This document shows, piece after piece, positions 1 to 8,383 of a stretch of DNA of 64,000 bases (position 1 is its first letter; the number at the start of each line of letters is the position of its first letter). This stretch comes from Agrobacterium tumefaciens str. B6 (GTDB lineage: Bacteria; Pseudomonadota; Alphaproteobacteria; Rhizobiales; Rhizobiaceae). The stretch lies in assembly GCF_001541315.1 (NCBI RefSeq), contig NZ_LMVK01000052.1:123352-187351 (forward strand). Reading direction: 5' to 3'. Under the pieces are notes generated by a model that worked only from the letters and a program-made list of their open reading frames with translations, made no database searches and was not told where the DNA came from. Both the position numbers and the translations under genes were made by a program.

Positions 1-2
1 TG

Positions 3-440
3 GCAGCTCTCGCAACCATTCTGGCGGATACGCGTGCCGATCTTGAGGGTTTGGCAAACAAGCGATCGATCTCGATCGAGGTCAGCGCGCCGCGCGGGGA
101 GATCGTTCCCGTGAAAAACATCAATCTGCTGCGCCTTGCGCTACGAAATGTGATGGAAAACGCTGTTCAGTATTCGCCCTTGAATTCTAGTGTAGACGTG
201 CGAATTCAAGATAGAGAGGCCTCACTCGACATCGAAGTGATTGATCGTGGTCCCGGCATAGATTTGGTAGATCAGGCAGACGTGCGGGAGCGGTTTAAAC
301 GCGGTCGCTTGTCTTCAGCCGACGGTAGCGGGCTCGGTCTCGCAATTGTGGATATGGCAATGAGGAAGCTTGGGGGAGATCTGCTTTTCGACGGCTCCGC
401 AGACGAATTCAAAGTTGTCCTGTCGTTCCCGAGATCCTGA
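3..440 (+). CDS. Sensor histidine kinase, C-terminal part (cut by window edge)
   Basis: The frame is open from the first bases, so this is the end of a longer gene. The visible ~145 residues form a HATPase_c ATP-binding domain: N-box VMENAVQYSP, G1 box DRGPGID and G2 box GSGLGLAIVD. The domain binds ATP and phosphorylates a histidine in the missing upstream part. The arrangement is typical of EnvZ/PhoR-like kinases. Its cognate regulator is probably upstream, outside the window. A TTG at 51 could be read as a start, but the domain clearly extends further upstream. Confidence 0.85.
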   Translation, partial: AALATILADTRADLEGLANKRSISIEVSAPRGEIVPVKNINLLRLALRNVMENAVQYSPLNSSVDVRIQDREASLDIEVIDRGPGIDLVDQADVRERFKRGRLSSADGSGLGLAIVDMAMRKLGGDLLFDGSADEFKVVLSFPRS

Positions 441-532
441 CAAGTCGGCGCCTCTGTAGCCTTAAGCCCGCCTTAAGGTACGAAGACCAAATCGGCGAGG
501 TGACACCAACCTTTCTTTCCGCAGGTCTTCTC

Positions 533-1234
533 GTGATTCGTAAATCCCCGTCCGCAAGCAAGTCGATCGCTGTCGCCGTGTCTCTAGTCCTCTCTGCATG
601 CGCAAGTAACGATGATCGAACATCCGGAGCTACGCCCAGGGTCATGGAGACGCCTGTCAGTCGCCAACCTGCCCAATCACTTGGATCTGATCCGGTCCAG
701 ATGTACGGCGAGAAAACTGACGCCGGATTTCGCGTCGTGGGACTTGCCGCGGAGAAAATGAATCCGCAGTTCGTAAGGCAGATCGTAAGTTTTGAGACCG
801 ATGAGAAGCCGGGCACGATCATCGTCGACCAGACAGAGCGGTTCCTTTATCTTGTCCAGTCGGATGGAAAGGCGATCCGCTATGCCGTAGGAGTTGGGCC
901 CGTCGCTCGCGGCTTCGATGGAGGCGATGCCGTGATTGCCAGAAAGGCAGCCTGGCCACGGTGGATACCCACACCTGACATGGTCAAAAGAAACCCGGCG
1001 CATTATGGCCCCCACAAGGATGGTGTCGATGGCGGCCCACGGAACCCAATGGGTGCGAGGGCTCTCTACATGCACAAGGACGGCAAAGACACCTACTATC
1101 GAGTCCATGGCACCAACGATCCGAACTCGATCGGAAAAGCCGTATCCGCTGGCTGCATTCGTCTTCTGAATCAGGATATTATGGATCTTTACGAACGCGT
1201 CGCTCCGGGCGCACGGATAGTGGTCAAGACTTAA
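533..1234 (+). CDS. L,D-transpeptidase (YkuD family), predicted lipoprotein
   Basis: YkuD-family enzymes make 3-3 peptidoglycan cross-links or attach lipoproteins to the wall, using a catalytic cysteine. The C-terminal half carries the family signature: HGTNDPNSIGKAVSAGCIRL holds the conserved His, Ser, Gly, Cys and Arg. The N-terminus has a basic stretch, a hydrophobic segment and a lipobox-like LSAC, suggesting export and lipid anchoring. I chose the GTG at 533, which gives a compact signal peptide; an in-frame GTG at 500 is the alternative. The gene stands alone between a kinase tail and a convergent LysR gene. It matches the common rhizobial ErfK/YbiS/YnhG group in size. Confidence 0.88.
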   Translation: MIRKSPSASKSIAVAVSLVLSACASNDDRTSGATPRVMETPVSRQPAQSLGSDPVQMYGEKTDAGFRVVGLAAEKMNPQFVRQIVSFETDEKPGTIIVDQTERFLYLVQSDGKAIRYAVGVGPVARGFDGGDAVIARKAAWPRWIPTPDMVKRNPAHYGPHKDGVDGGPRNPMGARALYMHKDGKDTYYRVHGTNDPNSIGKAVSAGCIRLLNQDIMDLYERVAPGARIVVKT

Positions 1235-1271
1235 CTGCCGTTTCAGGTTCGCATAGAATTGCGCCACCGGC

Positions 1272-2183
1272 TCAGTTCCGCGCGGTACCAACAGATAGTT
1301 TGTATGAGCGAACATGGTCGATGAGCGCACGCAGCTTGGGTGCCATATTGCGGCGATTTGGAAAATAAAGGAAGAACCCCGGAAAGGCGGGCAGGTACTC
1401 GTCCAAAGTGGTGACCAACTCGCCGCGATCGATGTATGGGCGAAACGTCTCTTCAAGCGCAAATGTGGTTCCGCCGCCCGCAAGCGCAGTCCGGATCATC
1501 AAATACAGATCGTTCGTGGTGATTTGCGGCTCGACGGCGACGTCGAAAGGGATGCCATCTTCCTCGAACTCCCATCGATACGGCGCAGCACTTGGAGACG
1601 GACGCCAGCCGATACAGCGATGATGTACGAGGTCCCGGGGGTGGCGGGGCGTTCCATGGATATCGAAATATCCCGGCGTCGCGACGACCACTTCTCGCTC
1701 TTCTTTGGTGAGCGGTACTGCGACCATATCCTGTTCGATCACATCGCCCAACCGGACCCCCGCGTCGTAGCCGGCTGCTACGATGTCGAAAACGTCGTCG
1801 GTCACCGTGACGTCGATCGTGATGGCGGGATGGGCTTGCGCGAATGACGCGATCAGTGGGCCGGACAGGAATTGTTCCGCAATCGAGGTGACAGCGATCC
1901 GAAGCAAACCGCTGGGCCTTGCGTCGCCTGCGACATCCTCGAATGCCGATTTCACGTCGGCCATTGGCTGAGACAGCTTTTCACGGAAGCGGTTGCCCGC
2001 CTCCGTCAACCGCACACTGCGCGTGGTACGGCTGACTAGCGCAATGCCGCAAATATCCTCGAGCCGTCTGATCGCCTGGCTAACGGCCGAGCGTGTGACG
2101 CCAAGGCGATCAGCGGCCGCCCTGAAATTCCCCTCCTCGGCGACGGCCAGAAACATCGGCACCAGGTTTAAATCGATTGTCAT
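1272..2183 (-). CDS. LysR-family transcriptional regulator
   Basis: 303 residues. The N-terminal winged HTH (about residues 4-63) includes FRAAADRLGVTRSAVSQAIR, followed by LEDICGIALVSRTTRSVRLT. The C-terminal part is a periplasmic-binding-like effector domain of the AaeR/DsdC-like group common in rhizobia. It is divergent from the exported SnoaL-like gene at 2324 across 140 bp, so that gene pair is the likely target. The effector cannot be told from the sequence. Start ATG is at 2181-2183 (reverse). Confidence 0.9.
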   Translation of the reverse strand: MTIDLNLVPMFLAVAEEGNFRAAADRLGVTRSAVSQAIRRLEDICGIALVSRTTRSVRLTEAGNRFREKLSQPMADVKSAFEDVAGDARPSGLLRIAVTSIAEQFLSGPLIASFAQAHPAITIDVTVTDDVFDIVAAGYDAGVRLGDVIEQDMVAVPLTKEEREVVVATPGYFDIHGTPRHPRDLVHHRCIGWRPSPSAAPYRWEFEEDGIPFDVAVEPQITTNDLYLMIRTALAGGGTTFALEETFRPYIDRGELVTTLDEYLPAFPGFFLYFPNRRNMAPKLRALIDHVRSYKLSVGTARN

Positions 2184-2323
2184 TGTCGTGTCCTGTTAAC
2201 CAATCTCGTTAGCGATGAGGGAATACAGGCGACAATCGAATTTGTCTACCTATTGCCCATAGCCGACCGGTCAGACCGGCAGCTGGCAAACAAGCACAAC
2301 CGATCATCGAAGGAGATATTTCC

Positions 2324-2890
2324 ATGACAAACATCAAGATTACACTCGCAGCAGCTTTGGCTCTCGGGATCTGCGCCGGACCCGTCGCTGCACAGGACAG
2401 CTCCTGCCCCCGGGAAGGCGCCGAAGCTCCTCTCGCACTCCATGCGGACTGGATCATGAAGGGCTGGGAGCGACATGAAGGCGATGGCAAATTCGTGTTC
2501 GCAGAAAAGCTGAACAAGTATTACGATCTGGAAAACACCAAGGGGGTTTTCTACGACAATTTTGCGCCTGGTAGCACACAGCTCTTTGACAATTCGGCTC
2601 GCTACGGCGCCAACTGGGAGGCGTTGCAAAACGCCGCTCGATCCGTTCGGCACGGGTTGACCGGAGGCCATGACGTAATCGTCGGCGACAGAGTTGCTTC
2701 GACCACTCTTGGCTTCGTTGGCCGCATTGATCGTCTTGACGGCAAGGTGATCGCTTTTGACGGACGCTCGCAGCTGGGCTGGCAATGCACTGATGGTAAA
2801 TGGAAGATCCGACAAGAACTGAATTACGCATGGGTCGTCGAACCCGAAACAATTCAGTCTTTCCTCGGCAAGACGGAGGCAGCACAATGA
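2324..2890 (+). CDS. Exported SnoaL-like (NTF2-fold) protein
   Basis: 188 residues with a clear Sec signal peptide (residues 1-23, cleavage after GPVAA). The mature part resembles NTF2/SnoaL-fold proteins: conserved W and D residues in WIMKGWERHEGDGKF and a C-terminal strand WQCTDGKWKIRQELNYAW. Such periplasmic proteins are mostly uncharacterised; small-ligand binding is plausible. An AGGAGATATT ribosome site precedes the ATG. The stop overlaps the next start (ATGA at 2887), so the two genes are translationally coupled. It is probably controlled by the divergent LysR at 1272-2183. Confidence 0.8.
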   Translation: MTNIKITLAAALALGICAGPVAAQDSSCPREGAEAPLALHADWIMKGWERHEGDGKFVFAEKLNKYYDLENTKGVFYDNFAPGSTQLFDNSARYGANWEALQNAARSVRHGLTGGHDVIVGDRVASTTLGFVGRIDRLDGKVIAFDGRSQLGWQCTDGKWKIRQELNYAWVVEPETIQSFLGKTEAAQ

Positions 2891-3138
2891 CGACCGCAAC
2901 GCCCTCACACCCTTATGTCGGCATGTGGGAGACCGCAGACGGTCGTATCCGGCACCAGTTGCTCCCTAACGGCCGCTACGACGAGGCACGTGGCCGACGC
3001 GAAAGTGCCTATCAAGGACGATACGAGGTGTCGGGAGACCACATCGAATACTGGGATGATACCGGCTTTACTGCCGACGGCGATTTTGTCGATGGCGTCT
3101 TGTACCACGCGGGAATGGTTCTCTATCGCAAGCAGTAA
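2887..3138 (+). CDS. Atu4866-family small protein
   Basis: 83 residues, start ATG at 2887 inside the ATGA overlap with the upstream gene. The sequence (HPYVGMWETADGRIRHQLLP near the N-terminus, DHIEYWDDTGFTADGDF in the middle) matches what I recall of the Agrobacterium Atu4866 family (Pfam PF11512), a small beta-rich protein of unknown function. Members usually sit beside SnoaL-like or SDR genes under LysR control, as here. I infer a ligand-binding or lipocalin-like role from its partner, but no function is established. Confidence 0.75.
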   Translation: MTTATPSHPYVGMWETADGRIRHQLLPNGRYDEARGRRESAYQGRYEVSGDHIEYWDDTGFTADGDFVDGVLYHAGMVLYRKQ

Positions 3139-3144
3139 TCGAAC

Positions 3145-3176
3145 ACCACGCCGGCAATGTCCATTGCCGGCGTGGT
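3145..3176. terminator. Strong hairpin after the Atu4866-family gene
   Basis: A near-perfect inverted repeat: ACCACGCCGGCAATG, a 2-nt spacer TC, then CATTGCCGGCGTGGT. The arms are 15 bp. It starts 6 nt after the stop at 3138 and has no T-run, so it is either a Rho-assisted or 3'-stabilising hairpin or a mobile palindrome of the REP kind. Confidence 0.55.
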
Positions 3177-3433
3177 CCGCCTCGCTCGATGTGATCATCG
3201 TCGCGATCGCAATGGGCGATTTTCGCTGAAATAGAGTCCTGTTCGCCTGAGGCAGCCGCGCTCCCTCGAGCGCTACCAGGGAATGGTGCGCCTTGATTTA
3301 AATTTCTGTGTGAAGAAACCAAATGCTGCATTGCATCATTGGTGGTGGTTGTGGGCGAAGATTTGAACGAGAAATGTTCCGTTCAATCCTTAGGTAGCCC
3401 AAGCTCTCATGCCGTTTTCAGAAAGGGTCCCCA

Positions 3434-4438
3434 TTGGAAACCATTGAACAATCCCGTCAAAAAAATAGGCCCTCTGTCCCGGCCGTTACTGGAAAAACCA
3501 CGCAGCGACGGGCACTTATGCCCGAAATGGAAAAGGTTATTGCTAGTCCCGAGCGGACGTCCCCGCTCGGACTTGAACAGTATATAGCGGGTCGCACTCT
3601 TGTCAGTGGCGATAGTCCGGCTTGGAATGACCTGTTCGTAAAGCTCTATTCCCGTCTTAATAAGCAGGAACCCTTTATCGTTCCCGCTGTGGCGGAACCT
3701 CTCGTCGTGTGGGTGATGTCTGGAGAAGCGGTAGTCGAGGAACGAGACCTTGATGGAGACTGGGTCGCCAACACAGTCAACGTGGGCGATTTTTTCTTAA
3801 CCCGCACACCTACGCCCTACGAGATGCGCTGGCGCGCGATCGGTGACGCTCCGTTTCAGGTGATGCACCTGTATCTCTCGGTTCCGCTTTTCGAGCGTGT
3901 TGCCCACGATATTTTGGGTTGCGCTGCTCCGCCGGAACTACGCGACATTTCCGGCGGGAAGGACACGCAGCTGTCTCACCTCCTGGCGCTCGTTCATCAG
4001 GAGCTGACGGCAGAAGGAATGGGAAGCCAGCTGTTCATCCAAGGCCTCGCGCAAAGCCTCGCTGTCCACCTGATCCGGAACTATGCGTCCGGTGAAGCTG
4101 CCGAGGATCGGCAGAACGCGCTTTCCGGGTTCAAGCTTCGGCGTGCGGTCGCCTATCTGGAAGAGCATCTGGCCGAACCGTTCAATCTGGCCCAACTCGC
4201 CGAGACGGTCGGAATGAGCGAATTCCACTTCAGCCGTCTATTCAAAAAGGCTACGGGCCTCTCTCCGTCACGCTATTTTATTCGCCAGCGCGTGGCGCGC
4301 GCGCAACTGCTCCTTCAGGAAACGGACACCAGCATTATCGAGATCGGCATGTCCGTCGGCTATTCAAGCCCGAGCCACTTCGCCCAGGTCTTCCGTCGCG
4401 AGAGCGGTCTTCCGCCGAGCCACTATCGGCGAGGATAA
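3434..4438 (+). CDS. AraC-family transcriptional regulator with cupin sensor domain
   Basis: 334 residues from a TTG at 3434; an ATG at 3518 is an alternative start and may be correct, since the first ~28 residues are low in family similarity. Residues ~50-200 form an AraC_binding_2/cupin-like domain (VVWVMSGEAVVEERD). Two HTHs follow at the C-terminus: FNLAQLAETVGMSEFHFSRL and SIIEIGMSVGYSSPSHFAQV. This resembles rhizobial AraC regulators of stress and redox genes. A degraded copy of its C-terminus lies at 6030-6129, beyond the cyclase gene. About 295 bp upstream hold only the hairpin at 3145 and no recognisable gene. Confidence 0.88.
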   Translation: METIEQSRQKNRPSVPAVTGKTTQRRALMPEMEKVIASPERTSPLGLEQYIAGRTLVSGDSPAWNDLFVKLYSRLNKQEPFIVPAVAEPLVVWVMSGEAVVEERDLDGDWVANTVNVGDFFLTRTPTPYEMRWRAIGDAPFQVMHLYLSVPLFERVAHDILGCAAPPELRDISGGKDTQLSHLLALVHQELTAEGMGSQLFIQGLAQSLAVHLIRNYASGEAAEDRQNALSGFKLRRAVAYLEEHLAEPFNLAQLAETVGMSEFHFSRLFKKATGLSPSRYFIRQRVARAQLLLQETDTSIIEIGMSVGYSSPSHFAQVFRRESGLPPSHYRRG

Positions 4439-4616
4439 AGTTCGGCCAGCCCGAGCAAAATCGCGACAGCGCTCGCGGTTCGAATGATCGGATGTAGAGC
4501 CCACTACGGGATGAACGAAGCCTTTGGTCGTTTAGGGGGGATAGCTAAAAACCCTTGTTTTCATTCACTTTAGCACGCACAGTGAGGCACAACGGCACGC
4601 GAAAGTTTCCAGAGGC

Positions 4617-5837
4617 ATGACTGACGACGACATAGAGAGGATTTCCGCCTGGGTAGCTCACCAAGGGCTTCGAGGAGCAAGCGAGTCCATGTTGCTCGGT
4701 GGCTTTTGTGCAGCATGCCGCGACGCCGGTTTACCACTTGACCGCAGTCTTGCTCTTATTGACACGCTTCACCCGGTCCACGAGGGGCGCGCCTTTCGAT
4801 GGGATAGTCAGCAAGTGGTGGAAACAGAATTCGAGTACGGTCCCAGTAGTTCCGGAGACGCGTTGGAAAACTGGAAACGCTCAGCTTTCTATTATCTGTG
4901 GGCAGGAGAGGTTTCCGAAATCCGACGTCGTATCGGACTAGGCGATCCGGCCGACTTCGCAACGTTGGATGATATGCGTAGCTCTGGTCACACGGACTTC
5001 GTTGCCTTTATCCATAGGTTTGAAAAACAGGGAACCATCGGCGAGATGGACTGCTTTTTCTCGCACTTCGCCACACGTGATTCCGCCGGCTTTTCTGATC
5101 TCGATCTTCAGAACCTTCGCAAGCTTCTGCCGGTTCTGGCTTTGGCAATCAAAAGCACTGCGCTTGCACGGATTGCGAGGACGATTGCCGAGGTCTATCT
5201 CGGGCACGACGCGGCACGGAAAGTCTTTGAAGGTAAAATCAACCGTGGTTCGGCGGAACGCATATCCGCAGCCCTGTGGTTCTCGGACCTCGCAAATTAT
5301 ACAAGAATTTCTGCTACAGTAGCGCCTGAAGAGATCATTCCTCTCCTGAATGATTACAGCGATGCTGTGATCTCGGCCGTCCATGAGGCTGGCGGGACGG
5401 TGCTGAAATTAATCGGTGATGGCGTCCTGGCAATTTTCAGGGCGGATCGACAGGTCGACGCCTGTGACGCCGCTTTGCAAGCCGAAAGCCTTCTTCGCCT
5501 GAGGCTTGAAACCCTTACTGGCAAGAGAACATCGGAAGGCCGCCCCACTACGGAAGTCTGTCTCGGACTACACATCGGTGATGTTTTTTACGGGAATATC
5601 GGAAGCGAGGATCGGCTTGACTTCACCGTGATAGGTCCCGCCGTGAACGAGGTAAGCCGCATTGTTTCGATGTGCCGGTCTCTTGATGTAAACCTGCTGA
5701 CCTCTTCCAATTTTGCAGACTGTATAGAGGGGCGTGATCGTCAGCGTCTCGCATGCGTAGGCCGGTTCGCACTAAAGGGAGTTGAAGGGGCGCAAATGCT
5801 TTACACGCTTGATACTCCCTACTACGCCCTCGGCTGA
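4617..5837 (+). CDS. Class III adenylate/guanylate cyclase
   Basis: 406 residues that convert ATP (or GTP) to the cyclic nucleotide. The N-terminal ~200 residues are a soluble sensor-like region found in many rhizobial cyclases. The C-terminal catalytic domain starts near residue 215: WFSDLANYTRIS carries the first metal aspartate, VLKLIGDGVLAIF the second, and GLHIGDVFYGNIGSEDRLDF the later substrate-binding region. No membrane segment is seen, so it should be cytosolic. It lies between a complete AraC gene and an AraC remnant, which may mark a duplication endpoint. Confidence 0.9.
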   Translation: MTDDDIERISAWVAHQGLRGASESMLLGGFCAACRDAGLPLDRSLALIDTLHPVHEGRAFRWDSQQVVETEFEYGPSSSGDALENWKRSAFYYLWAGEVSEIRRRIGLGDPADFATLDDMRSSGHTDFVAFIHRFEKQGTIGEMDCFFSHFATRDSAGFSDLDLQNLRKLLPVLALAIKSTALARIARTIAEVYLGHDAARKVFEGKINRGSAERISAALWFSDLANYTRISATVAPEEIIPLLNDYSDAVISAVHEAGGTVLKLIGDGVLAIFRADRQVDACDAALQAESLLRLRLETLTGKRTSEGRPTTEVCLGLHIGDVFYGNIGSEDRLDFTVIGPAVNEVSRIVSMCRSLDVNLLTSSNFADCIEGRDRQRLACVGRFALKGVEGAQMLYTLDTPYYALG

Positions 5838-6029
5838 AAGAGCGTCTCCGATCCCCCTTAGCTCCGTTGGCACGCTCGCATTCGCAGTTCGAGCGATAGA
5901 CGCATGGATCCGTCGTAGTCTGTGTCGTCTCGTCGCAAAATGGAAAATTTCTGGAAGCGTATGATGGGCGCCAGCTTCCAGATGACTTTGATCGGCCTCG
6001 GCAAAAGGTGACAGCGCGCCTGGCAGCAG

Positions 6030-6129
6030 CCGCATTCTGGTTTACGTCGGAGTCAACGATGACTTTCGGCTAGCCCAGCTTGTCCGTTGCGAAACTGGAC
6101 TGCCGCCCGGTCACTATCATCGAGGCTAG
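6030..6129 (+). pseudogene. AraC-family regulator, C-terminal remnant
   Basis: The frame ending in TAG at 6127-6129 reads FRLAQLVRCETGLPPGHYHRG. It aligns with the last residues of the intact AraC protein at 3434-4438 (FAQVFRRESGLPPSHYRRG). Nothing of the HTH survives further upstream, so this is a decayed fragment. The rest of 5838-6272 holds no other gene I can support; a ribosome site (AAGGAGT) for the SDR gene lies at its end. Confidence 0.65.
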
Positions 6130-6272
6130 TTTTTGACCTCTCGGCGTTTTGAGCAAGATCGCGACAGGTCGAGCAAGGGCCCGAGAGAAGAACGGCGATC
6201 GAAGGCATAGTTTCATCCTTGTCAAAACGAAACGCCCACCGCGGTGGTGGGCCGCAGACAAGGAGTAAAGAA

Positions 6273-7022
6273 ATGACCAATCTCAACGGAAAGATCGCAC
6301 TGGTCACCGGCGCATCGAGCGGCATTGGCGCTGCTACCGCTGTCAAGCTTGCTGAAGCCGGTGTGAAGGTCGGTATCGCAGCCCGCCGCACCGAAAAACT
6401 GGAAGATGTCAAAAAACAGATTGAAGCCAAGGGTGGCGAAGCTCTCGTAATCGAAATGGACGTCGTAGACACCGCCTCTATCGAAGCGGGCGTCAAGAAG
6501 CTCGTCGACGCCTATGGCTCAATCGACATCCTGGTCAACAATGCCGGCCTTATGCCGCTTTCCGATATCGACCAGTTCAAGGTGGACGAGTGGAACCGGA
6601 TGGTCGACGTGAACGTGAAGGGCCTGCTCAACACGACAGCGGCCGTCCTGCCGCAGATGATCAAGCAGCACTCCGGCCACATCTTCAACATGTCCTCGAT
6701 CGCGGGCCGCAAGGTGTTCAAGGGTCTCTCGGTCTACTGCGCGACCAAGCATGCAGTCACGGCCTTTTCTGATGGCCTGCGCATGGAAGTCGGGCAGAAG
6801 CACGGCATTCGCGTGACCTGCATCCAGCCAGGCGCCGTTGCCACGGAGCTCTACGATCACATCACCGATCCGGTCTACCGCAATCAGATGGACGAGCTGG
6901 CAAGCCAGATGACCTTCCTCCAGGGCGAGGATATCGGCGACACCATCGTGTTCGCTGCCCAGGCTCCGTCGCATGTCGACGTCGCCGAGCTGTTCGTCTT
7001 GCCAGTGGAACAGGGCTGGTAA
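6273..7022 (+). CDS. SDR-family oxidoreductase
   Basis: 249 residues, classical short-chain dehydrogenase. The NAD(P) motif is TGASSGIG (residues 12-19), the structural motif NNAG, the catalytic Ser in MSSIAG, and the YxxxK motif YCATK. The R residues after the first strand (IAARRTEK) suggest NADPH preference. It resembles the YdfG-like SDR group. Start ATG 6273 follows AAGGAGT. First gene of a plus-strand run (6273-10060) with a flavin reductase, DUF1330, an ABM monooxygenase and two more SDRs. The substrate is unknown. Confidence 0.9.
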   Translation: MTNLNGKIALVTGASSGIGAATAVKLAEAGVKVGIAARRTEKLEDVKKQIEAKGGEALVIEMDVVDTASIEAGVKKLVDAYGSIDILVNNAGLMPLSDIDQFKVDEWNRMVDVNVKGLLNTTAAVLPQMIKQHSGHIFNMSSIAGRKVFKGLSVYCATKHAVTAFSDGLRMEVGQKHGIRVTCIQPGAVATELYDHITDPVYRNQMDELASQMTFLQGEDIGDTIVFAAQAPSHVDVAELFVLPVEQGW

Positions 7023-7080
7023 CCAGCTGGCCCGAACCGGTCCCTGTCAGTCACAGGGACCACTTCAAGGGAGATTGGAA

Positions 7081-7629
7081 ATGAAGGAGATATCCGCAAC
7101 CCAAACCTATCGCATCCTGGAGCCTGGCCCAATTGTCATGGTGACGACCAGCGATAAGGGAAAGCCAAATGTCATGACCATGGGCTTTCACATGATGATC
7201 CAGCACGTGCCACCGCTGATCGCCTGCGTGATCGGTCCTTGGGACCACAGTTACGAGACGCTCAAGGATACCGGCGAATGCGTGATCGCCGTGCCGGGCC
7301 TGGACCTCGCCGAAACTGTTGTCGATGTCGGCAACTGCTCTGGCGATCGGGTCGACAAGTTCCAGCGCTTCGGCTTGCAGAGCCGCAAAGCCAAGGACGT
7401 ATCCGCGCCTCTCATTGCCGACTGTCTGGCCAATATCGAGTGTGAGGTTATCGATCGACGCAATGTCGACCGATACAACCTGTTTATTCTGGAAGCCAAA
7501 CGACTGTGGATCAACGAGGGCCGAAAGGAACGACGAACCCTGCATCACAGGGGCGATGGTTCATTCACGGTCGACGGCGGCACACTCGACCTCAAAGACC
7601 GCATGGTCAAATGGCGCGCCCTTCCGTGA
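7081..7629 (+). CDS. Flavin reductase-like FMN-binding protein
   Basis: 182 residues; start ATG at 7081 with GGGAGA upstream. Flavin_reduct/flavoredoxin split-barrel fold: the N-terminal GPIVMVTTSDKGKPNVMTMG and the central DTGECVIAVP are typical of FMN-binding members. The family reduces or carries FMN and can feed monooxygenases. It follows an SDR by 58 bp and precedes DUF1330 by 42 bp, so it is probably in one operon. A C-terminal extension with HHRGDGSF and a length near 180 fit the flavoredoxin-type subgroup. Confidence 0.85.
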   Translation: MKEISATQTYRILEPGPIVMVTTSDKGKPNVMTMGFHMMIQHVPPLIACVIGPWDHSYETLKDTGECVIAVPGLDLAETVVDVGNCSGDRVDKFQRFGLQSRKAKDVSAPLIADCLANIECEVIDRRNVDRYNLFILEAKRLWINEGRKERRTLHHRGDGSFTVDGGTLDLKDRMVKWRALP

Positions 7630-7671
7630 GGCGGTGCGCCTTCATCCAATCTATATTCAAGGAGAAATAAC

Positions 7672-7956
7672 ATGTCTGCCTATCTCGTCGTTGACCTCGA
7701 CATCCACGATATGCCGTCGATCGAAGACTACCGGTCCAAGGCTTTGCCGCTTGTCGCAAAAGCCGGCGGCCGTCTGATCGCGCTCGACGCGGAGCCGCTC
7801 GGGTTTGAGAATTGGGAATCGACCAACATGCTGATCATCGAATTTCCGAATAAGGAAGCCATCCGTCAGCTGTTCGCATCCCCGGAATATGCGCCCCTCG
7901 CTGAACAGCGACAGGCTGCGGCCGCATCGCGCATTATAGCGATCAAGGGTGTCTGA
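7672..7956 (+). CDS. DUF1330 domain protein
   Basis: 94 residues, the full size of a DUF1330 dimeric alpha+beta barrel protein. The core (DIHDMPSIEDYRSKALPLVA, then ALDAEPLGFENWE and IIEFPNKEAIRQLFASPEY) is typical of the family. No catalytic activity is established. Its fold is related to the ABM-type monooxygenases, one of which is the next gene. Ribosome site AAGGAGAAAT precedes the ATG. Part of the 6273-10060 run. Confidence 0.88.
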   Translation: MSAYLVVDLDIHDMPSIEDYRSKALPLVAKAGGRLIALDAEPLGFENWESTNMLIIEFPNKEAIRQLFASPEYAPLAEQRQAAAASRIIAIKGV

Positions 7957-8056
7957 AAAGAGCAAGATTACGACAGCTCCCGCAAAGGCGCGGCAGATCT
8001 TTTCCAGGTATGCCCTCACTATACGGGTGTTGCCCTAACCGAGAAGGAGCCCTGAA

Positions 8057-8383
8057 ATGGCTGACCTCACCAATGTGGCCTACTTCACTGCGAAGCCGGG
8101 CCGCTCAGGAGATCTGGGGGACGAACTGCTTCAGCTCGTCGCTCCGTCCCGCAAGGAGGAAGGCTGCCTACGCTACGAGATCCACCAGTCCAATGACGTT
8201 CCCGACGCGTGGATGGTGCTCGAAGACTGGCGGCACGCCTCCGACTTCGAACTGCATATGAGCACGCCTTACGTCGAAGCCTTCATGGCGAAGGTTCCGA
8301 ACCTGTGCGTTGAAGACGTGGAAATCTGCGGATACCAGCAACGGTCGCCGCAGGCCTTAAACAGAAAGGAGTATATGAAATGA
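8057..8383 (+). CDS. Antibiotic biosynthesis monooxygenase-like (quinol monooxygenase type)
   Basis: 108 residues, ABM ferredoxin-like fold of the YgiN group. It has the usual start (ADLTNVAYFTAKPGRSGDL) and the RYEIHQSNDVPDAWMVLEDW core with conserved E and W. Relatives oxidise quinols or act as small heme-free oxygenases. Ribosome site GAGAAGGAG lies before ATG 8057. The gene overlaps the next SDR by four bases (ATGA at 8380), showing tight coupling. Confidence 0.87.
   Translation: MADLTNVAYFTAKPGRSGDLGDELLQLVAPSRKEEGCLRYEIHQSNDVPDAWMVLEDWRHASDFELHMSTPYVEAFMAKVPNLCVEDVEICGYQQRSPQALNRKEYMK

Noticed and set aside
677..1483. Long minus-strand frame across the L,D-transpeptidase gene
   Set aside because: It overlaps a gene with a clear YkuD catalytic motif and has the Arg/Cys-rich composition of a shadow.
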